Below are positions 14,601 through 28,375 of a stretch of DNA of 64,000 bases, piece by piece. This DNA comes from Hyphochytrium catenoides (lineage: Eukaryota; Sar; Hyphochytriomycetes; Hyphochytriales; Hyphochytriaceae). Every line of letters starts with the position of its first letter. Positions within the stretch are counted from its first letter, which is position 1. The stretch is from positions 1 through 64,000 of the forward strand of contig FLMG01002136.1 in assembly GCA_900088475.1 (NCBI GenBank), read 5' to 3'. A model generated the notes under the pieces. It was not told the origin of the DNA. It ran no database searches and saw only the letters and a program-made list of their open reading frames with translations. Made by a program: the position numbers and the translations under genes.

Positions 14601-15597
14601 TTTTGTGTAGGTGTCCAATAGCGAATCAAGGTGAAGGTCAACCCAGGTCGAATCAATCGATCGAACCCGCCCTTAGAGCTAGTGAAGCCGTGGACGCTAA
14701 AGGGCAGACGCCGAACCCTAATACCATGCCCCTCCTGTCCGTGGACGGCCGCACTTCGTCATACAGCCTAGATTCTAAGAGAGGCTCCTCAGCCAAATCT
14801 CTAGCGAAGCCGTGGCAAATCTCATCGAGGGCCCAGGTGTGGAGTCTGGAGTCTGCCGCCGCTGGTAAACCGCCCTTGCAATCTGTGCTGATGACGATCG
14901 GAAGAACCTGATCTCAGGTCGAGCTGCCAATTATCCGAAGCTGAAGATCCGAGAGCAGACTGATGAAGCTTTGATGGAGATCAGGATGGCCGTTAGCAGA
15001 ATTATAGTCCAAGAACAATAAGTACCGGGGGATCTCTGGAGCTGATCAGCATCATCCTTTCACTTCCGATCCTGCTTCACTCTCACTTCAAGATCATCTG
15101 ATCGGCTAATTTCTTCCTCATCTCTCATACACTCTGTCTCTCTCTGTAAACTCTTGACCCCTGCTTTTACTACATCTCTTTCACCTTCGGTCTGTCCAAC
15201 TCCACCCTTCACCCCTTGCCTTTTCCCACCTCACCGCCCGATTCTTCCCTCTTCTGACCTCTCGAGGTCGCTTTGGACGTGGAAAGAGACCGCTGCGGTT
15301 GCCGTGAAGTCTTCAGATTTGACTCACCTGCAGTACGAAGTGTCCGGATCTATCTGGGACTCGCTGCTGAGGAGGCAGAGAGTATAAGTGAAGGCCTCGC
15401 TTGTGCACTATCGATCTCAGCGACCAGCTCCAGTCACGTAGTTTCTAGCGGAAGTGATCAAACACACGCTGGCGGGTAGAGGAACGGCTAGATAGCTGAA
15501 GCCTTTCACTCGAGCAAAGATCTTAGGCCTGGCAGCTAAAAGCTGCTTATCCAACGGTACGGAACTCCGGAAGAGATAATTAGAGGACGAAAGAACC
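14601..15597. promoter_or_regulatory. Divergent intergenic region
   Basis: Almost 1 kb between the start codons of the minus-strand capping enzyme homologue and the plus-strand acyltransferase, so it must hold both promoters. The plus side has a pyrimidine-rich patch near 15060-15265. No specific element or further gene was recognised. Confidence 0.45.
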
Positions 15598-18030
15598 ATG
15601 GCGCTTCGAGGACGAATCCGGTCTGTCCTGACGATGGTCTGGATATGCGCCAATTCTGCCGTCATTCAAACATACCAGTTCCTTCTCTATCTACTCGTGA
15701 AGCCCATCAGTCGCACAACTTACAGAAAGTTAATGAGGTCAGAGGTTGCCTGGTGATAATCATGAAACGTCCAACGCCTAACCTTGGAACTTCAACACAG
15801 CGATTTCTTGCAGAGCGCGTGGGTGCACATGGTCAATATTGCCCTGCCCAAGACTCCTTTGCACTTCAGGTATGTGGAGCGAAGAGCGGGGAGAGAGAGA
15901 TCCTCAGCGATGTGAATGAGGAATACCCGCGCCATAATAGACGCAAATATTGGTGGCAACAATGCTTACCTGAGGCAACATTACGCAGTGGTCGACTTCC
16001 AAGTGAGACTTCTTCCGTCAAGATCTTCATATCGAACCATCAGGCAGATGCTGACTGGTGGCTCCTCTGGCAAGGTAAGCCCTGGACAGGTGAAAGGAGC
16101 CTCATATGAAGAGAAGAGGTCTTGAAGCCATCTACAATGTACGCTAATCGCTGGGCAGTTGCTATGGCCCAGGGCAAGGAAGGTTACCTTAAAATCATCC
16201 TGAAAAATAGTCTTAAGAAGGTCCCTCTCTTCGGCTGGGGAATGTACCTCTTCGAATTCCTCTTTCTGAAACGCAACTGGGTGGCAGACAAAGGCAGAAT
16301 CTATGGTAAGAGCGGCAAAACTGTCCCTAGTAGATCCCTCCCTCGGTCCGTGATCTTTTGTTCACATTCCGCTCACGAAAGCCTTACCGGTGACGTTTGT
16401 GTACCAAATTCCTCACGTGGCTTCTCGTTCTCCGTGGCTGCAGGCAAAATGCATTCTTTCGCGGAGGACAAGTACCCAGGATGGGTCGTTCTCTTCCCTG
16501 AGGGCACAACAGTCCACCAGGAGGCCCTAGATAAGGGGAATAATTTTGCTGAAAAGTAGGTGCCGTCAACGTTGCCTAGTCTACTGGGTAGCGGACACCT
16601 CTTTTGTTCTAGCCTTGCACGGCGACTTTTCACCTGGGACTTATAATCTCTCAACTATCCTTTATGTCTTTGCTTGTCATCCAGCCAAGCTGATCCTTTT
16701 ACCTTTGCAGGAACTCCCGCCCTACGTTCGAGCATCTTCTATTGCCGCGCACAACAGGCTTTACCGCTATTCTTGACGCACTAAAGGACTGTAAACCGGA
16801 GATCTACGACACCACTATGGCCTTTACGGGCTACACAGGAGAGGTGCGCTCTCTCGCATTGTTGGCAGAGCTGTTATTTGGGTCCTAGAGAACCCGTAGT
16901 GTAGAACCGCAGCGTTCAGAAAGGGCGATAGGGATCTTTAGTTGAGCGCATTTATACTGGGAGGCCATCAGGACGGGATGACAATGCTCACCTTGGTATA
17001 TCATCCCCGACGTTACAGATCCCAACATGGAACATGGGCTATGGGAGAAAGGTTGACAAGAACATTCCTTCATTAGCCAAGCTGTTTAGTGGAAAGGTAA
17101 GCAGCCTCGGAAGGAAGGAGGAACTGCACAGAAGCTGGTAGCTCAGATCACTAACACCTTCTTCACAACTGTAGAGTGAGGGCGAGTGGTATCTACATTT
17201 GGAGAAATTCACTCTAGACGAGATCGAAGATCCCGCGAAGTGGCTAGATGCAAGGTGGCAGGAAAAGGAGCGAATGCTTCGCCATTTTGCAGAGCACCAG
17301 GTGAGGAAACGCCAAATCTAGAATTGCGATAGTGTGACTCCTAAAGGCCATGATAATCACTGGGTTGAGCACTGAAGACTAGTTTTATCACGCACAATAA
17401 GGAAGTTTTCTACTAGACTTGAGGGATAGTCAGTCCATGAGCGCAAGAGTTTGTGGGTCCCTCAAAGCCTTTGCCACTAAATCAAGCATTTTTGTTTGAC
17501 TAGTCATGGCCAGAAGATAAATTCGTAGGGAAGGCAATGCCTCCAAGAATACTGGAGGTGCCGGTAAGGGCATGTCCGAGAACATCCATGCTCGCTTGCT
17601 GGGCAAGTGACTAACCTCTTTATTCTACAGTCGGGCTGGCCTAAGCTACTTAGGCTCTGGGGATTTCACATCATCAACACATTGCTCTTTCCCGTTCTTT
17701 TCCTACTCTTCTGGCCAAGTAAGTTACAAACTTCTCTCTTTCCTATGGTACTAAGTTCTGCTCCGACATATTGTAGTTCATGTCCTTCCTTGTCTGTTAA
17801 TGGGAATATGCGGCGTTTCGTCCTCGTGGGTCCTTCTTTCCTGAAAACCGGTCTCTACCCCGATCCTGGCTAACACTGCACTTGAAGCTTTCATTTGCGT
17901 CCTTATCTTCGCCTTCGTGGACCGAGTGCTAACGAAGGTAGACATCACCAACGGTGCCTGGCCTTACCTGAAGGGGCTAGTCAGTGGGAGAATGCAGTGG
18001 TGGCCGCGGGAAGAAGACGAGGAAGAATAG
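15598..18030 (+). CDS. 1-acyl-glycerophospholipid acyltransferase (AGPAT3/4/5-LCLAT1 type)
   Basis: Membrane enzyme that moves an acyl chain from acyl-CoA to a lysophospholipid in phospholipid synthesis or remodelling, expected at the ER. Exons: 15598-15737, 15801-15869, 15989-16074, 16159-16305, 16444-16555, 16711-16843, 17019-17096, 17175-17300, 17504-17563, 17631-17718, 17888-18030; phases agree throughout. The PlsC family motifs are complete: N-H-Q-A-D-A-D-W (NHX4D), P-L-F-G-W-G-M-Y, L-F-P-E-G-T, and L-P-R-T-T-G-F. The long W-rich C-terminal part with L-D-A-R-W-Q-E-K-E and two late hydrophobic segments fits the AGPAT3/4/5-LCLAT1 subgroup rather than short bacterial-type PlsC enzymes. The last acceptor (17887) is the least certain boundary. 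The acyl acceptor cannot be told from sequence. Confidence 0.88.
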
Positions 18031-18475
18031 AACTAAGTTGGACAGCAGGAAGAAATATGGAGATGAACAGGACCAGAAAAGAACAATAAGGAATAATAGA
18101 TGGAGTCGATAGAGTTTTACGCACGTAGTTGGATTGGACGCCCACCATACAAAGATTTATACCCTCCGTGCTCTATTGCTCCCCGTCTGCTTACTCTTTG
18201 CACGCGTTCTCTTTTGTGAATGTTCTGTCGGGGACCCATTCCGCAGCTAGATTGGACTAGACGCTAAGCTGCACCCGCTCCAGCACTTCTTCCACTGCGC
18301 GGGATAATCAATTGAGGTTAGGAGTAGAGGGCAATTAGCGTGAAGGCTGTTGAGAAGGTCCGACAGTGCAGCAAAATAGAACATGTCAGGAAGAAGGGAA
18401 GAGGACGACAGCAAGGCAGTAGCTGCTACGACAAGGTCTCTCGCACACAGGTAGCATCGCCGTCAATTCAACTTA
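18031..18475. other. Intergenic, nothing seen
   Basis: Between the acyltransferase stop and the unrecognised minus-strand gene. I see no coding or RNA feature here; it probably holds the 3' ends of two converging transcripts. Confidence 0.4.
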
Positions 18476-20361
18476 CTACCAGTAGCAAGTAGAAAAGCGG
18501 GAACCCCAGGCAACACTCAAGGGTAGACCTAGAGCCAAACTCTTACGGTCTAGACTCACCGCGAGAAATAGATACCGCACCATACTCGCCCCTCGATGGC
18601 CATGCAGTCGCCACAATTCCTGCTTTATCACCGAGCGAGAACCGTATTCGCGAGACGAGTTCGTGCTTGCGGACCAACCTGTGCAGAGATTATCTGCCTT
18701 AGACTTCCTAACGTTAGCGTATACACCCAGATAGGAAGAAGAGAAAAGCCCAGAGTCACATGAAGGTGCCCTATGAAGTTGGACGCACGTCGGGTATTTG
18801 AAAGAAAGAAGGGGAGTGAATGCGTGATAATTTTCTGAAGTGACGCGGGGGAGTAGGGGGGTGATGCAAACGACGCAATGAGGCCGGTAAGGTAATGACG
18901 GAGAGGTCAAGCCGTACTCTCTAGCAAACATGCGGCAGATCTCTTGAATAAATTCTGCATAGTCAGAGGGGGATAGCGACTTGCCAGCCCTTCCTCCTAA
19001 CGCCAATGCGTCCATAGTTTCTGCCTATGAGAGGTAATTAGCGGAGCACCACAAGGAGTCTAAGAGAAAGGTGAAAGGGAGACTGAAACCGAACTGCCAG
19101 ATATGGTAAGTTCCACTATAAGAATAGGAAGGAGCTGCTTTGGCGAGAAAGTCTTGAAAACATGTACCAAGGACATGTACAAAAGGCAAGAGTTAGGCAA
19201 GATGTAACAGTCAGTTCACGAGGACCTCAGTCCGTAGCAACGAGAATGTCTCATCCAGCACCGCAAACATAGCTTTCACGCACTCTTCCAACTGCTGTCT
19301 GCCAGGGAAGAGCATGAGAGACTGGACAAGAAGGGTTGTAGCGAACAAGCATATGGACTTTGGTCACACTTATGACGGAAGCAGAAGGAAATGTTAGGCT
19401 GTTTGAAGAGGTGCAAAGCGCAATAGTTCAAGCACAACGGATTGGCATAAAGGCAGCAACCCGGGCGGACGCACGGCCACTTCGGGAATCTTGTACGGCG
19501 AGACGCTGCATAAGAAAATAGGTTTTCCAGAGCCATCTAAGGAGTCATCAGTATCGATAGTAGAAGTAAGAGATTGAACGCTACGAAACTGAAGGACAGA
19601 ACGGCAAGAGAGCCGACCCGGAGGCCTACATGATGGCATTCAGATATCCCATAAGCTTCTCTGCTTCCGCCAGATGCTTCTTTAGCAACAAGGAGGAGAT
19701 TTCCTTGCAATTCTTTAGTAGTCCGATATCCACGCCCACTGTCCCACCTTTTGACTCTGCGACCAAGGAGACTCGCGGGAGAAGGTTAGAGAGCGATGAC
19801 AAGACGGTGCTTCCTTGCTGCTCATACGCTTCGAAGCTCTTGATCTGCGAAAGGAGGGGGAAAATTGAGGCCTTGGCACGACCAAAGAGAAGGATAGTAG
19901 TACCTCAGCTTCCACGGAAGAGAACAGTTTCAGATACTTTTTATGAGAGACAAGGGAACGCTTCTTATCGCTTCCAGGAGTGGGAGGTAGACCCTTCTCT
20001 CCCCGTCCACGAATTGTTGGGGTCCGATTCCTCTGCTCTGTTTGGAGTGTAGACCGTCGGTCGGGCGTCTTGTGGCTCATAGCTTTCAGTACTTTGCGTA
20101 TAAGTCTTCGCCTTGAGCTCCCTTAGCCCTTGCTTTCTAGTTCAAAATCCGTCAATAAGAATTTGCCAGGCCCTATCTTGAGAGGTGCGGGCCTTCATGA
20201 CACCGCAGATGACACTCACTCTCATGCTCACTCCAGCTTGGCGGAGATGAGCTCAGAGTTGCATTGAGGAGGGAACTGGGGCGCCGATGAGCTTGGCTGA
20301 GCGCCTGGAAAGCTTGACTATCGAGCGATGAGAACAGCCCCCGATTGCCTGTTAGTGACAT
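18476..20361 (-). CDS. Unrecognised multi-exon gene, helical protein
   Basis: A likely start codon at 20361 begins a serine-rich exon (M-S-L-T-G-N-R-G). Further exons follow at roughly 19920-20090 and 19640-19880. The latter reads as an amphipathic helical segment (K-S-F-E-A-Y-E-Q-Q-G, L-L-K-K-H-L-A-E-A-E-K) that is clearly protein-like. Later pieces near 19230-19310 (Q-Q-L-E-E-C-V-K-A-M-F) and 18900-19015 (D-Y-A-E-F-I-Q-E-I-C-R-M-F) also look coding. I could not join the 3' exons in consistent phase, so the lower limit is approximate. The pattern recalls subunits of tethering or cytoskeletal complexes, but no family was recognised and no function is assigned. Confidence 0.5.
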
Positions 20362-20751
20362 TTCGGGTAATCCGGGTTAAGGGGTTATGGATTCTGGGTT
20401 CTGATTGCCGCCCGTAACCCAGTGATTCATGAAGGATGACAGATTATGGGTGGCTAGGGTTTCCCAAGCTGACAAAATATGGGTTGATGGTGGTTGGATC
20501 CATGAGCATTGGAGGCGCTGATGATTCTGAGAGAGAGGCAGGAGCTTTGTGTTCCCGATAGCGCTGTCCTCCTCAGCGCCATCACCACCCTGTGCAGCTA
20601 GAGCATTCTCATTCCTCTTCTAGAAGCAGCATTGACCAAGCAAAGGTTGGGGTGACGTGACAAGAGTTTGCGTTTGAAGTGCCAGGAAGAACTCTCCTTT
20701 GTCGCAGTTCTGCTACGTCGCCAAGTCTCGACAAGAGAGAGCCTTGAGAAG
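20362..20751. promoter_or_regulatory. Short divergent intergenic region
   Basis: About 390 bp between the minus-strand start at 20361 and the NatB-subunit start at 20752. Its compactness suggests a bidirectional promoter. No defined motif was seen. Confidence 0.4.
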
Positions 20752-23700
20752 ATGGATGAGCAGCTCTCAAGGCAGGTTCGACCCATCTATGATGCCATTG
20801 ACAGCCATAACTACAAGTCTGCCATCAAGCTCTGCAGTACGAAGAAGCTGCAGCACCATGACCTAGTGAAGGTGAGATGATTGGCCCTGGTACTGTCCCT
20901 AAGAGTAACTTACCTTCGGCTGATGCTCTCGGACACCATATCTCTGGCGGCTTCCTCTCAATCCCCAAGGTCCTGAAAGCCCATTGCTTAGAGCGAACTG
21001 GCCGTCCGGAGGAGGCGCTAGACCTTTGTCGGGAAGTTGAGGTATCCGCCCTAGCTTATAGTAGATTTGCCTCTTGATAGCCTGCTTTATTACATGCTTA
21101 TTGTTTGTTTGCCTGAAGAACAACAAGCCTACAGATGAGGCTGTTATCAGCACTCTCTGCCTCGTGTACAAGTGGATTGGCAACCGACAAAAGATAGTCA
21201 AGGTTTATGAAAATGCTACCGCAGCTCAGCCATGTGAGTCAGAGATCGCACACCCACTTACTCCCATCCGACCATTATCACTCTTACTGACGCTTGCTCT
21301 ACGTCATTGCCCTATGGGTTTGGTCTTCGCATCATAGCTGATGAGGAGCTTTGGAAGGGGTAAGCACGAAGCTACTCGATGTCTTTTCCTCTTTTGCTCG
21401 TTCATGCAAGGCTACCTTATACCCCCAACGTATCCGTCTCCCGATGCTTCATCAAGCTTACTATCCATAACACTGTCATCTAAAGATGCCATTCGCTGTC
21501 TACTTCTTCATTTTATCTGAAGGTCTGTGTAGACGCGCTTCTCACTTAGTCTTCTCTTTCCCCTGCCGTATTCACAGCCTCTTTTATGCATATGTTCGAG
21601 AGTATAATTTTCTGAAGGCCCAACAGACAGCCATGAAGCTCTTCAAAACATTCGCGCGGCCACGGTACATGTACTGGTCCGGCCTCATGGCATACCTGCA
21701 GGTCTCTTCAGGAGCTGCGCCTCCCCTTTCCCTCAGCGTCATCGCATTTCGTCCATCCTTATACGCACCATCACATATCTTCCAAGGAACTATTGCCATC
21801 CAACTCGTCGTAGCGGCCTCGATCCGTCTTGGCCTTTCTCTTAGCTCCCTTATAACTCTTAACATCTGGCGTGATCTTTTTAATTGCCTTCTCAGTGGCC
21901 TCGGTCCTCATTCTTCTTTGACTCCAGGTCAGAAATGGAGCCCCCGTCATGATGCTCCAGCTAGCAGAAAGGATGATGACGAAGGTCCTTAAAGAGGATG
22001 AGAAGCGCAGGTAAGTTCGTGGCTAGCGATACTTCTTGATCTCTATCCCTTATCCTGGCTTTGGCGGTAAGTATGCGTATTGCCTCGACCTGAATGACTC
22101 CGCCCAAGCTACAGCTTTCTACAGCTAATCTCTGGACTATCAGTTCACTGGTCTCTGGTGCTAAATCGTAATCTTCTTTATGGCATTCAGCGCCGAGGCT
22201 GTCATCCTTTTGATAGAGATTCTTTGTGAAAGTGTAAGTGAGTTGTGAAGATTACCTAGCTATGTCTCAGAGTTTCCTGATCTAACTTGTACACCATAGG
22301 GGAAGTTCACAGAGTCATACGACACCTTCAAGACCTTTATTGATGACGTCTCTGGTGACAATGAAGCGGAAAGTGAGCAATTTTGGGTTTTGAATTTTGT
22401 TCCGGGCAACCATTGGCGTGTATTGTCTAACCGAGATTGTTCAAATAAAAGGGAGAAAGCCAAGAGCAGAAGAAGGACTGAGAGTTCCGGAAGAGCTCGT
22501 GGAGCAAGGGCCAATGCAGGTATAAGATCATACGACACCATTTTCATGTCTCTTTTTTTCGCCCTTCTAACCATTGCTCACGGTTTCTAACCAGCCTGAA
22601 CTAGAGCAATCCTTCTTCCTTCATTTCACTCTTGTCTGTACGATTGTGTGGTCTCCTCCCTTATTTGATGTGTCATACGTTGATAGTCTCGGGACAGAGA
22701 GCTTTTGGAGGCTCGTCTGCTTGCTGCAATCGAGCGTTGGCCTACGTGCCATCAACATTACAGAAAGTTGCTAGAAAAGCACGATGCCGACGACTGGTCA
22801 TTTTACTGCGGGTAAGTGCTTCACCATAAAGGAGAGTCACAAGAGGAATCTATCCGGTCCGAAGCTAAGAAAAGGCGTCCTGAGAGGAATAAAGATCCAT
22901 TTTGGTATAGCACAGTTCTATCGTTAGGTGTAGGTGGGGACATCCGAGAAGGGCATACAGAGACGGTTGAGAATGCGTGTGCGGTAACTGCGAGCAACTA
23001 ATTGATTATGTCCGCACAGACTTTGTGACTCGATGTCTGCAGCGGAGGGTGAGGTCTCCGTTGAGGAAGTAGAACGGTTTATTTTCAAGCTCCAAGAACG
23101 GGAAGATGACAACAACGGAGGCAAAAAGCGGGGCCCATTTTTGGCGCACATCGAGCTCCAACATAGATTAATGAGAGGAGACATGGGCCAGGTTAAATTT
23201 AAAGGACCTCCTTTGACTGTTCCCTTTCAGGCCGGTAACAATCGTGCTTGCTTTTGCGTTCAGAGGCTTGATGGACAGCAGGCAGAGGAAGAGTTGCTGA
23301 GCAGGATCGTGCGCTATATCCAGCTATTCGGTGATAAGCAATGCTGCTTCACTGATATTGAGGTATCTTTCTCTAAGAACTTGTTAATGTTTTGCAATGC
23401 TTCCTGCGGTATGTCCTCTCTCCTATCGGGCTGTGGTAACAAAATCTGCCCCTATGGAGCTCACACTGCTTACCTATATTCTGTGTCCTTCAGAGTTACC
23501 TCTATTGGTTCCTGCATAGCGCGGAGTCTTCGGCTGCAATTCCCTCCAATGAAGCAGACTTCTGCCCTGCTAAGGCAGCTGAGCGCTGCAAATCTGCTCT
23601 TAAGGATAGGACGTCTTGGATTCAGACTATGGGTGGTACGGATGAGATCTATTCGCCTTTTTGGCTTCCTTGGGTGGCGTTAGCTGGAACCTAAAAGCCT

Positions 23701-26700
23701 TCTTCTACGATGTTGCCAGTTCCGTACAGGGTAGGGTCTTCCGTTAGGCAAGCGTTTGCTAGCATTGTGAGAGCTATGTCCGCGGATAACTCTACGTTGG
23801 ACCCGACCGCGGATATTCCTGCGGGAAAGAAGCAACTTCGCCGCTACATCCTCTCTCACCAGGTAATAAAAACGTACAAACTAAGTGAGTCCTCGGGAAC
23901 CGCAAGAGCTGTTCAGAATTATGACAAGGAGTACCCGAGGGAAGGTTATATCCGATCACGACAGCCAACTGGACATGGGGTGCCTTAGACAAGATGATAG
24001 AGAGGTGTTGGAGAGGAAGGCAATACAGGTTTCACTGCTGGTTAGGGAGAAGAGTACGAGGAAAAGCCAGAACTTTTTATCCTTGACGTGCAAAGGCTAA
24101 TCAGTCAACCAGTACTTTGGCGATAAGTCACTTTTACAGAGATAATGATGGCTAACCGTCCTGCCAGATTCTCCGCTTCATAGGTGAACAGAGAGTTGAC
24201 GCTTTAGGAGAAGAAGGGACTCGGGCTTTGGTTAACCAGCTCTTGAACGAATATGAAAGGTTACCACCAAGGTGCTTGTCCTTTTATTAAAGCAATGAAC
24301 TAAAACCTCTGCTGTCTTTACTTGCCCGCTTTCTGAAGAACCCTACCTCTCAATGCAGAGGTCATTGGCGGACAACGGGAGGTAGGGATAAGGGCTCTTC
24401 GCGTTCGCATCATGTCTTTTGTTCCACCAAATTGACTCCTTTATTCACCCTCTGTTAGGTCCAGGCGGGAGACGATCTTATCCTACTAATAGCCCATAGC
24501 CTCCGGGACCTATACAACCACCGGGCAGAAAGTAAGAAGTTTAGCTCTCATGCCTGAATGACGAATCCCAGCCTTTATGGCACTTTCTCCGGTCTTCCAT
24601 CTCTGGTGTTCTTGTTTCGTTCTCTCTTTAACATTTGTCTACCTGCACGCCATAATCTCGCCATGCATCTTAAAGGGGCTCTGTGTCACTCTTTTGTCTA
24701 CCTACCACAAATCTTCATCTTACACTGCTTAATCATGGCAACTTGCCGGCGCCCCAACTCTACCTCATAGACAATACTGGAAGCTTATTTGGTCGACGGC
24801 AACTTCTTCTAGAAGCAGTATTTGCCCTCGAGTTTGCTCTGGAGCGGAGCCCATTTAACTTCCAGATGAAGCTGCTCCTTATTGACGTAATACTGATGAA
24901 GCGTCCTGAGAATTTTTACTAGTCATGTGCTTAACTACGATATCGAGTGGCACCTGTTCAATCTTCATAGAGGCTCACCCGCGGTGGCCCACATTCTACT
25001 CGTTGAAAGCTGGCTCGGCATAGAGCTTCTCAAGTCACCCTTTACGTCTATTTTCTTCTGTGCTACTTTCGAATGGCAAGGATTGGAGGTTAGCCCTTAT
25101 GTGGAAGGACTCACTCTTTCTCTTTGGTTTGCCTATACCTCCAGCTGTACTGCCTTCTGGGGTCATTTCCCCGCGCGTCTGCGAAGTACGCTGAGTTGGA
25201 GATCAAACAGATCCAATTGGACTCCCTATCTTACATAGTATTCGACCAAGCTATCAGACTTGGACATTTTGTGGAGGCTAACCAGGTGCGTGAGACCTAG
25301 GTCGTATCTTAGCTAACTTGCTTGCTCTTGCGCCATTAGTTGTCTTTATCAAGTGAGCCGGCAGCTCTCTGTTCATCGTTCTTTGACAGTACTCTGCTGT
25401 TCTCTTCCATGTCTACTATGCTGGCGTCTTTTATGCTTCAGCTCTGTTTAGACATCCGGCACATGCACAATGGCAACAGCAGAGACGTCGGAGACTTTAT
25501 AAGCCTAGCTTTCCGGTGTGGAACTTTATCCAAGGCCAAAGAGGTACCGAGAAGGGATTATTTTAGACCTGATGTTCTATGAGAGGGGCGTGTGGATGTG
25601 GCGGAAGATGTGTCGACACCTGCCGGACGTGGTATTCAGGGTATTGAATATTCTGTCAGGAGAACCATTACCTCTTGGCGTTACATCATAGGGTTTTGGG
25701 TGATCTTTCCTCACTCTTCGACAATTGGTGCTTTAGCAGTGTTTGGGTGGCCCCTGAGCTGCCTTAAGGCGCATCCTTCGCTAATTTCCGCGCTCAAGTT
25801 ATTAATTGGTTGCCTCTCCAAAGTTTTTCCCAACTCATCGGTGGTCCCTGGTAGGTGGTGGAATTCACTCAAAAGCGCATGGAGCTATCATTGCAGCTCG
25901 CAATAGCTCGTGGGGAGTTGGTCCAATTGGCACTGCTGGATAGAGGGAGTAGGGGAATTGATGAGGTGCATCGCTACCTCACAGGGATCTTTTTGACAGG
26001 TACCCTTCTGTCATTTTCATTAATATCGCTCTTTATAATTCTTTCGGGCTACTGACAAGGAGGAGTTGGGTCGCTCGGAATGTTCTCTTTGCTAGTTCGT
26101 ACTTATGTAAATGTCCGGGTCACTGATAGTTGTGCCTCGGTTACCCACGTTACTCATCCTTATGTTTAACTGAACAGATCTAATAGTCCCATGCTAATGC
26201 ACAACCTTGTCCCTTGTTGATAGGAGAATCGTCGGATCTTCTCTTGTATACTGAGGACACCCTAGCTCGCCTGTCTGCCAACTATGACCGCAACGTGAGA
26301 GTGTCCTGGTCCTATCCCTTTTCTTCCTCAGACCCTACCGGCTTCCTTTGTATGAAGGATGGGGGACCAATAGTAAGTTCAACCCTATGGAATTGCCAAG
26401 GCCTTCCCCCGGCTTTCATCTGACGCTTCACTGACTCCAACCCACACCACTGAATCTTACCCTTTTTCCTCTTCTTGCGCCGAACTAAACAGGTCAATCA
26501 TGACCGCACAGTGGACCGAGAGATGGCCCTCAACTGGATCAGGCTGCGGGTAAATGTTCCCCAACTGTTGCTTTGGGTACTGGAGAAGAATACCGTAAGA
26601 TCACCCTGTTTCGACCTCCTGATTTCTTGCTCACACATCATTCTTCTAACTTCCAATTCATGATTGTCCTATCCTTCTGTAGCGCCAAGTATCGTCTCGC

Positions 26701-28375
26701 CTGGCACAATTGGAAGACGAACTGACACGACTGGGTCTATTGGATAGAGGTAGCGCTGAGCATGAAGAAGGGCTGATTCGAAGCCAATGCTGGGAGATTG
26801 GGCTGCACGCTTTCAAGGCAGCTGAACAGGCGTTGCATGTGAGGGGCCTTCTCGTCAAATAACTGTTGCCTCGGTACTTATAGCCGTCATGATATCCTTT
26901 ACTGTCCCTTGAGTGGGAAATCTCCATCCTTGTTTTCATTCCGCTCCAAAACTGTCGGCTGTCCTTACCTGCGAAGTTCAGGGTGCTTCGGCCTCCTTCT
27001 AAAACTACGTCATTGCTACTGCAGGCCGCAGAAGGCTCCAAGGAACAATGGCCCAACTTTTCAGCATCTCTGGTATGGAGAATTTGTCACGCGGTCTCGA
27101 TTACGCCTCTCATACGGGGTCAAGACTAATCCTATACCTAACCGCAACCTACCTTCCTGGCCTCTTCTTGATAACGTTGTCCCAGGCTTCTATTGGAAGG
27201 GGAATGGATAGTTTAAGAACATATATCACTTCTAGTCTTCACTTTGAGGCTACAATGTCAGAAGAAGTAAGTGCGCACCTCGAGATGAACATCTTTGTAG
27301 CTTAGAGAACACCATTCAATACCGAGATTATTTCGTTCTTTCCGCAACGAGGACCTCTTCCTCGCACGAAGACACCTGTTTCTCTCTTATTCTGGGCCTC
27401 GGTTCTACAACTCTGAGCGCTNNNNNNNNNNNNNNNNNNNNNNNNNNNNNNNNNNNNNNNNNNNNNNNTCACCTTTTACGTTGGAGCTCCTTAGCTGTTT
27501 CCTTTATCAGCCGGGACAGTGGCTGGTTCTGTGCCTGTCGGCTATCGCCAAACTTTTCCCAAAACAGAAGAGAAAAGAGAAAAAGAAAGGTGCCCTGCCG
27601 AACGAAGATCCTATTCTGGTACGTCGCAGCTAGACCTCAGCACACAGTTCTGTTCTACGTTTGTGGCAGATTAGAAACCTCTGTACTTGCACTCTTAGTA
27701 GTCTCCCGAGCTGCTCGCATAAGTTCACTCATGCAATCTCTTTGTACCCTGTTGTTCCGTCTTGGGTGCCTCAACATGGGTCCGCTGGGCCCTTGTCGAA
27801 CTCAACGTACAGACGGCTATGGGTGAATTTCGCGACTCAGTAGGGAGGCTCATTCAGTCCCTGTCGGAGGTGCAAAAAACCTTGGAGAAGGAGACAGAAC
27901 ATGCCAGCAAAATTACGGACACTTTAGGAGGCTATGCTTCGGAAGAAGCCCTATTGGAGAAGTTCGCCAGTGAAGTAAGAAGACATCTTTTACTCTTTGA
28001 TGGTTGTTACTGGCTTTCTTAGAGTTACGTTCGAGGACCATCTGCCTTGTGGCTGAAGCAGCCTGCTTACAGATTGTGTTGGTACTGTACTCCTAGGAAG
28101 TGGTATTTATCTTCCATTGCTACCATTCGTTGGAAACGAGCTCTACTTCTCCCGCCGTTCATCTCTTAAGCTTATCTCCAAGAGCTATCACTCTTTCAAC
28201 CTCCCACTATCGCATACCCTTGCCTGTCCTTAACTCGGTTTTGATGGCACCACAGGAAAGTCGTGGATTCCGGCACACTGTCTTCGGTCACGTGAGAGAA
28301 GGACAGCATACATCCTTGCAGCGGTGTCACAGCCTTTTAACTGACAAGCTGAACCTTCTCAAAGCTTTACGGTAG
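20752..28375 (+). CDS. NatB N-terminal acetyltransferase auxiliary subunit (NAA25/Mdm20-like)
   Basis: Non-catalytic TPR-like subunit that anchors NAA20 to ribosomes for acetylation of nascent Met-Asp/Glu/Asn starts. The N-terminus V-R-P-I-Y-D-A-I-D-S, then V-L-K-A-H-C-L-E-R-T-G and P-T-D-E-A-V-I-S-T-L, matches the family opening. Phase-consistent early exons: 20752-20871, 20970-21041, 21119-21233, 21338-21359, 21578-21701, 21928-22010, 22191-22233, 22300-22372, 22452-22519. Later ones include 22700-22811 (D-A-D-D-W-S-F-Y), 23020-23191 (R-G-P-F-L-A-H-I-E-L) and 23231-23362 (F-G-D-K-Q-C-C-F). Many more run to a final exon ending in L-N-L-L-K-A-L-R and TAG at 28375. The segments around 22520-22700 and 23500-27750 were not fully resolved, and a 47-N gap lies inside. 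No catalytic domain is expected or seen. Confidence 0.82.
27422..27468. other. Assembly gap (47 N)
   Basis: A run of undetermined bases within the 3' half of the NatB-subunit gene. Part of an exon may be missing here. Confidence 0.99.

Noticed and set aside
18476-19015. 179-codon minus-strand frame as a complete single-exon gene
   Set aside because: Only its first 40 or so residues look coding; the rest is Ser/Arg/Tyr-rich and probably intron, so it is treated as part of the larger unresolved gene.
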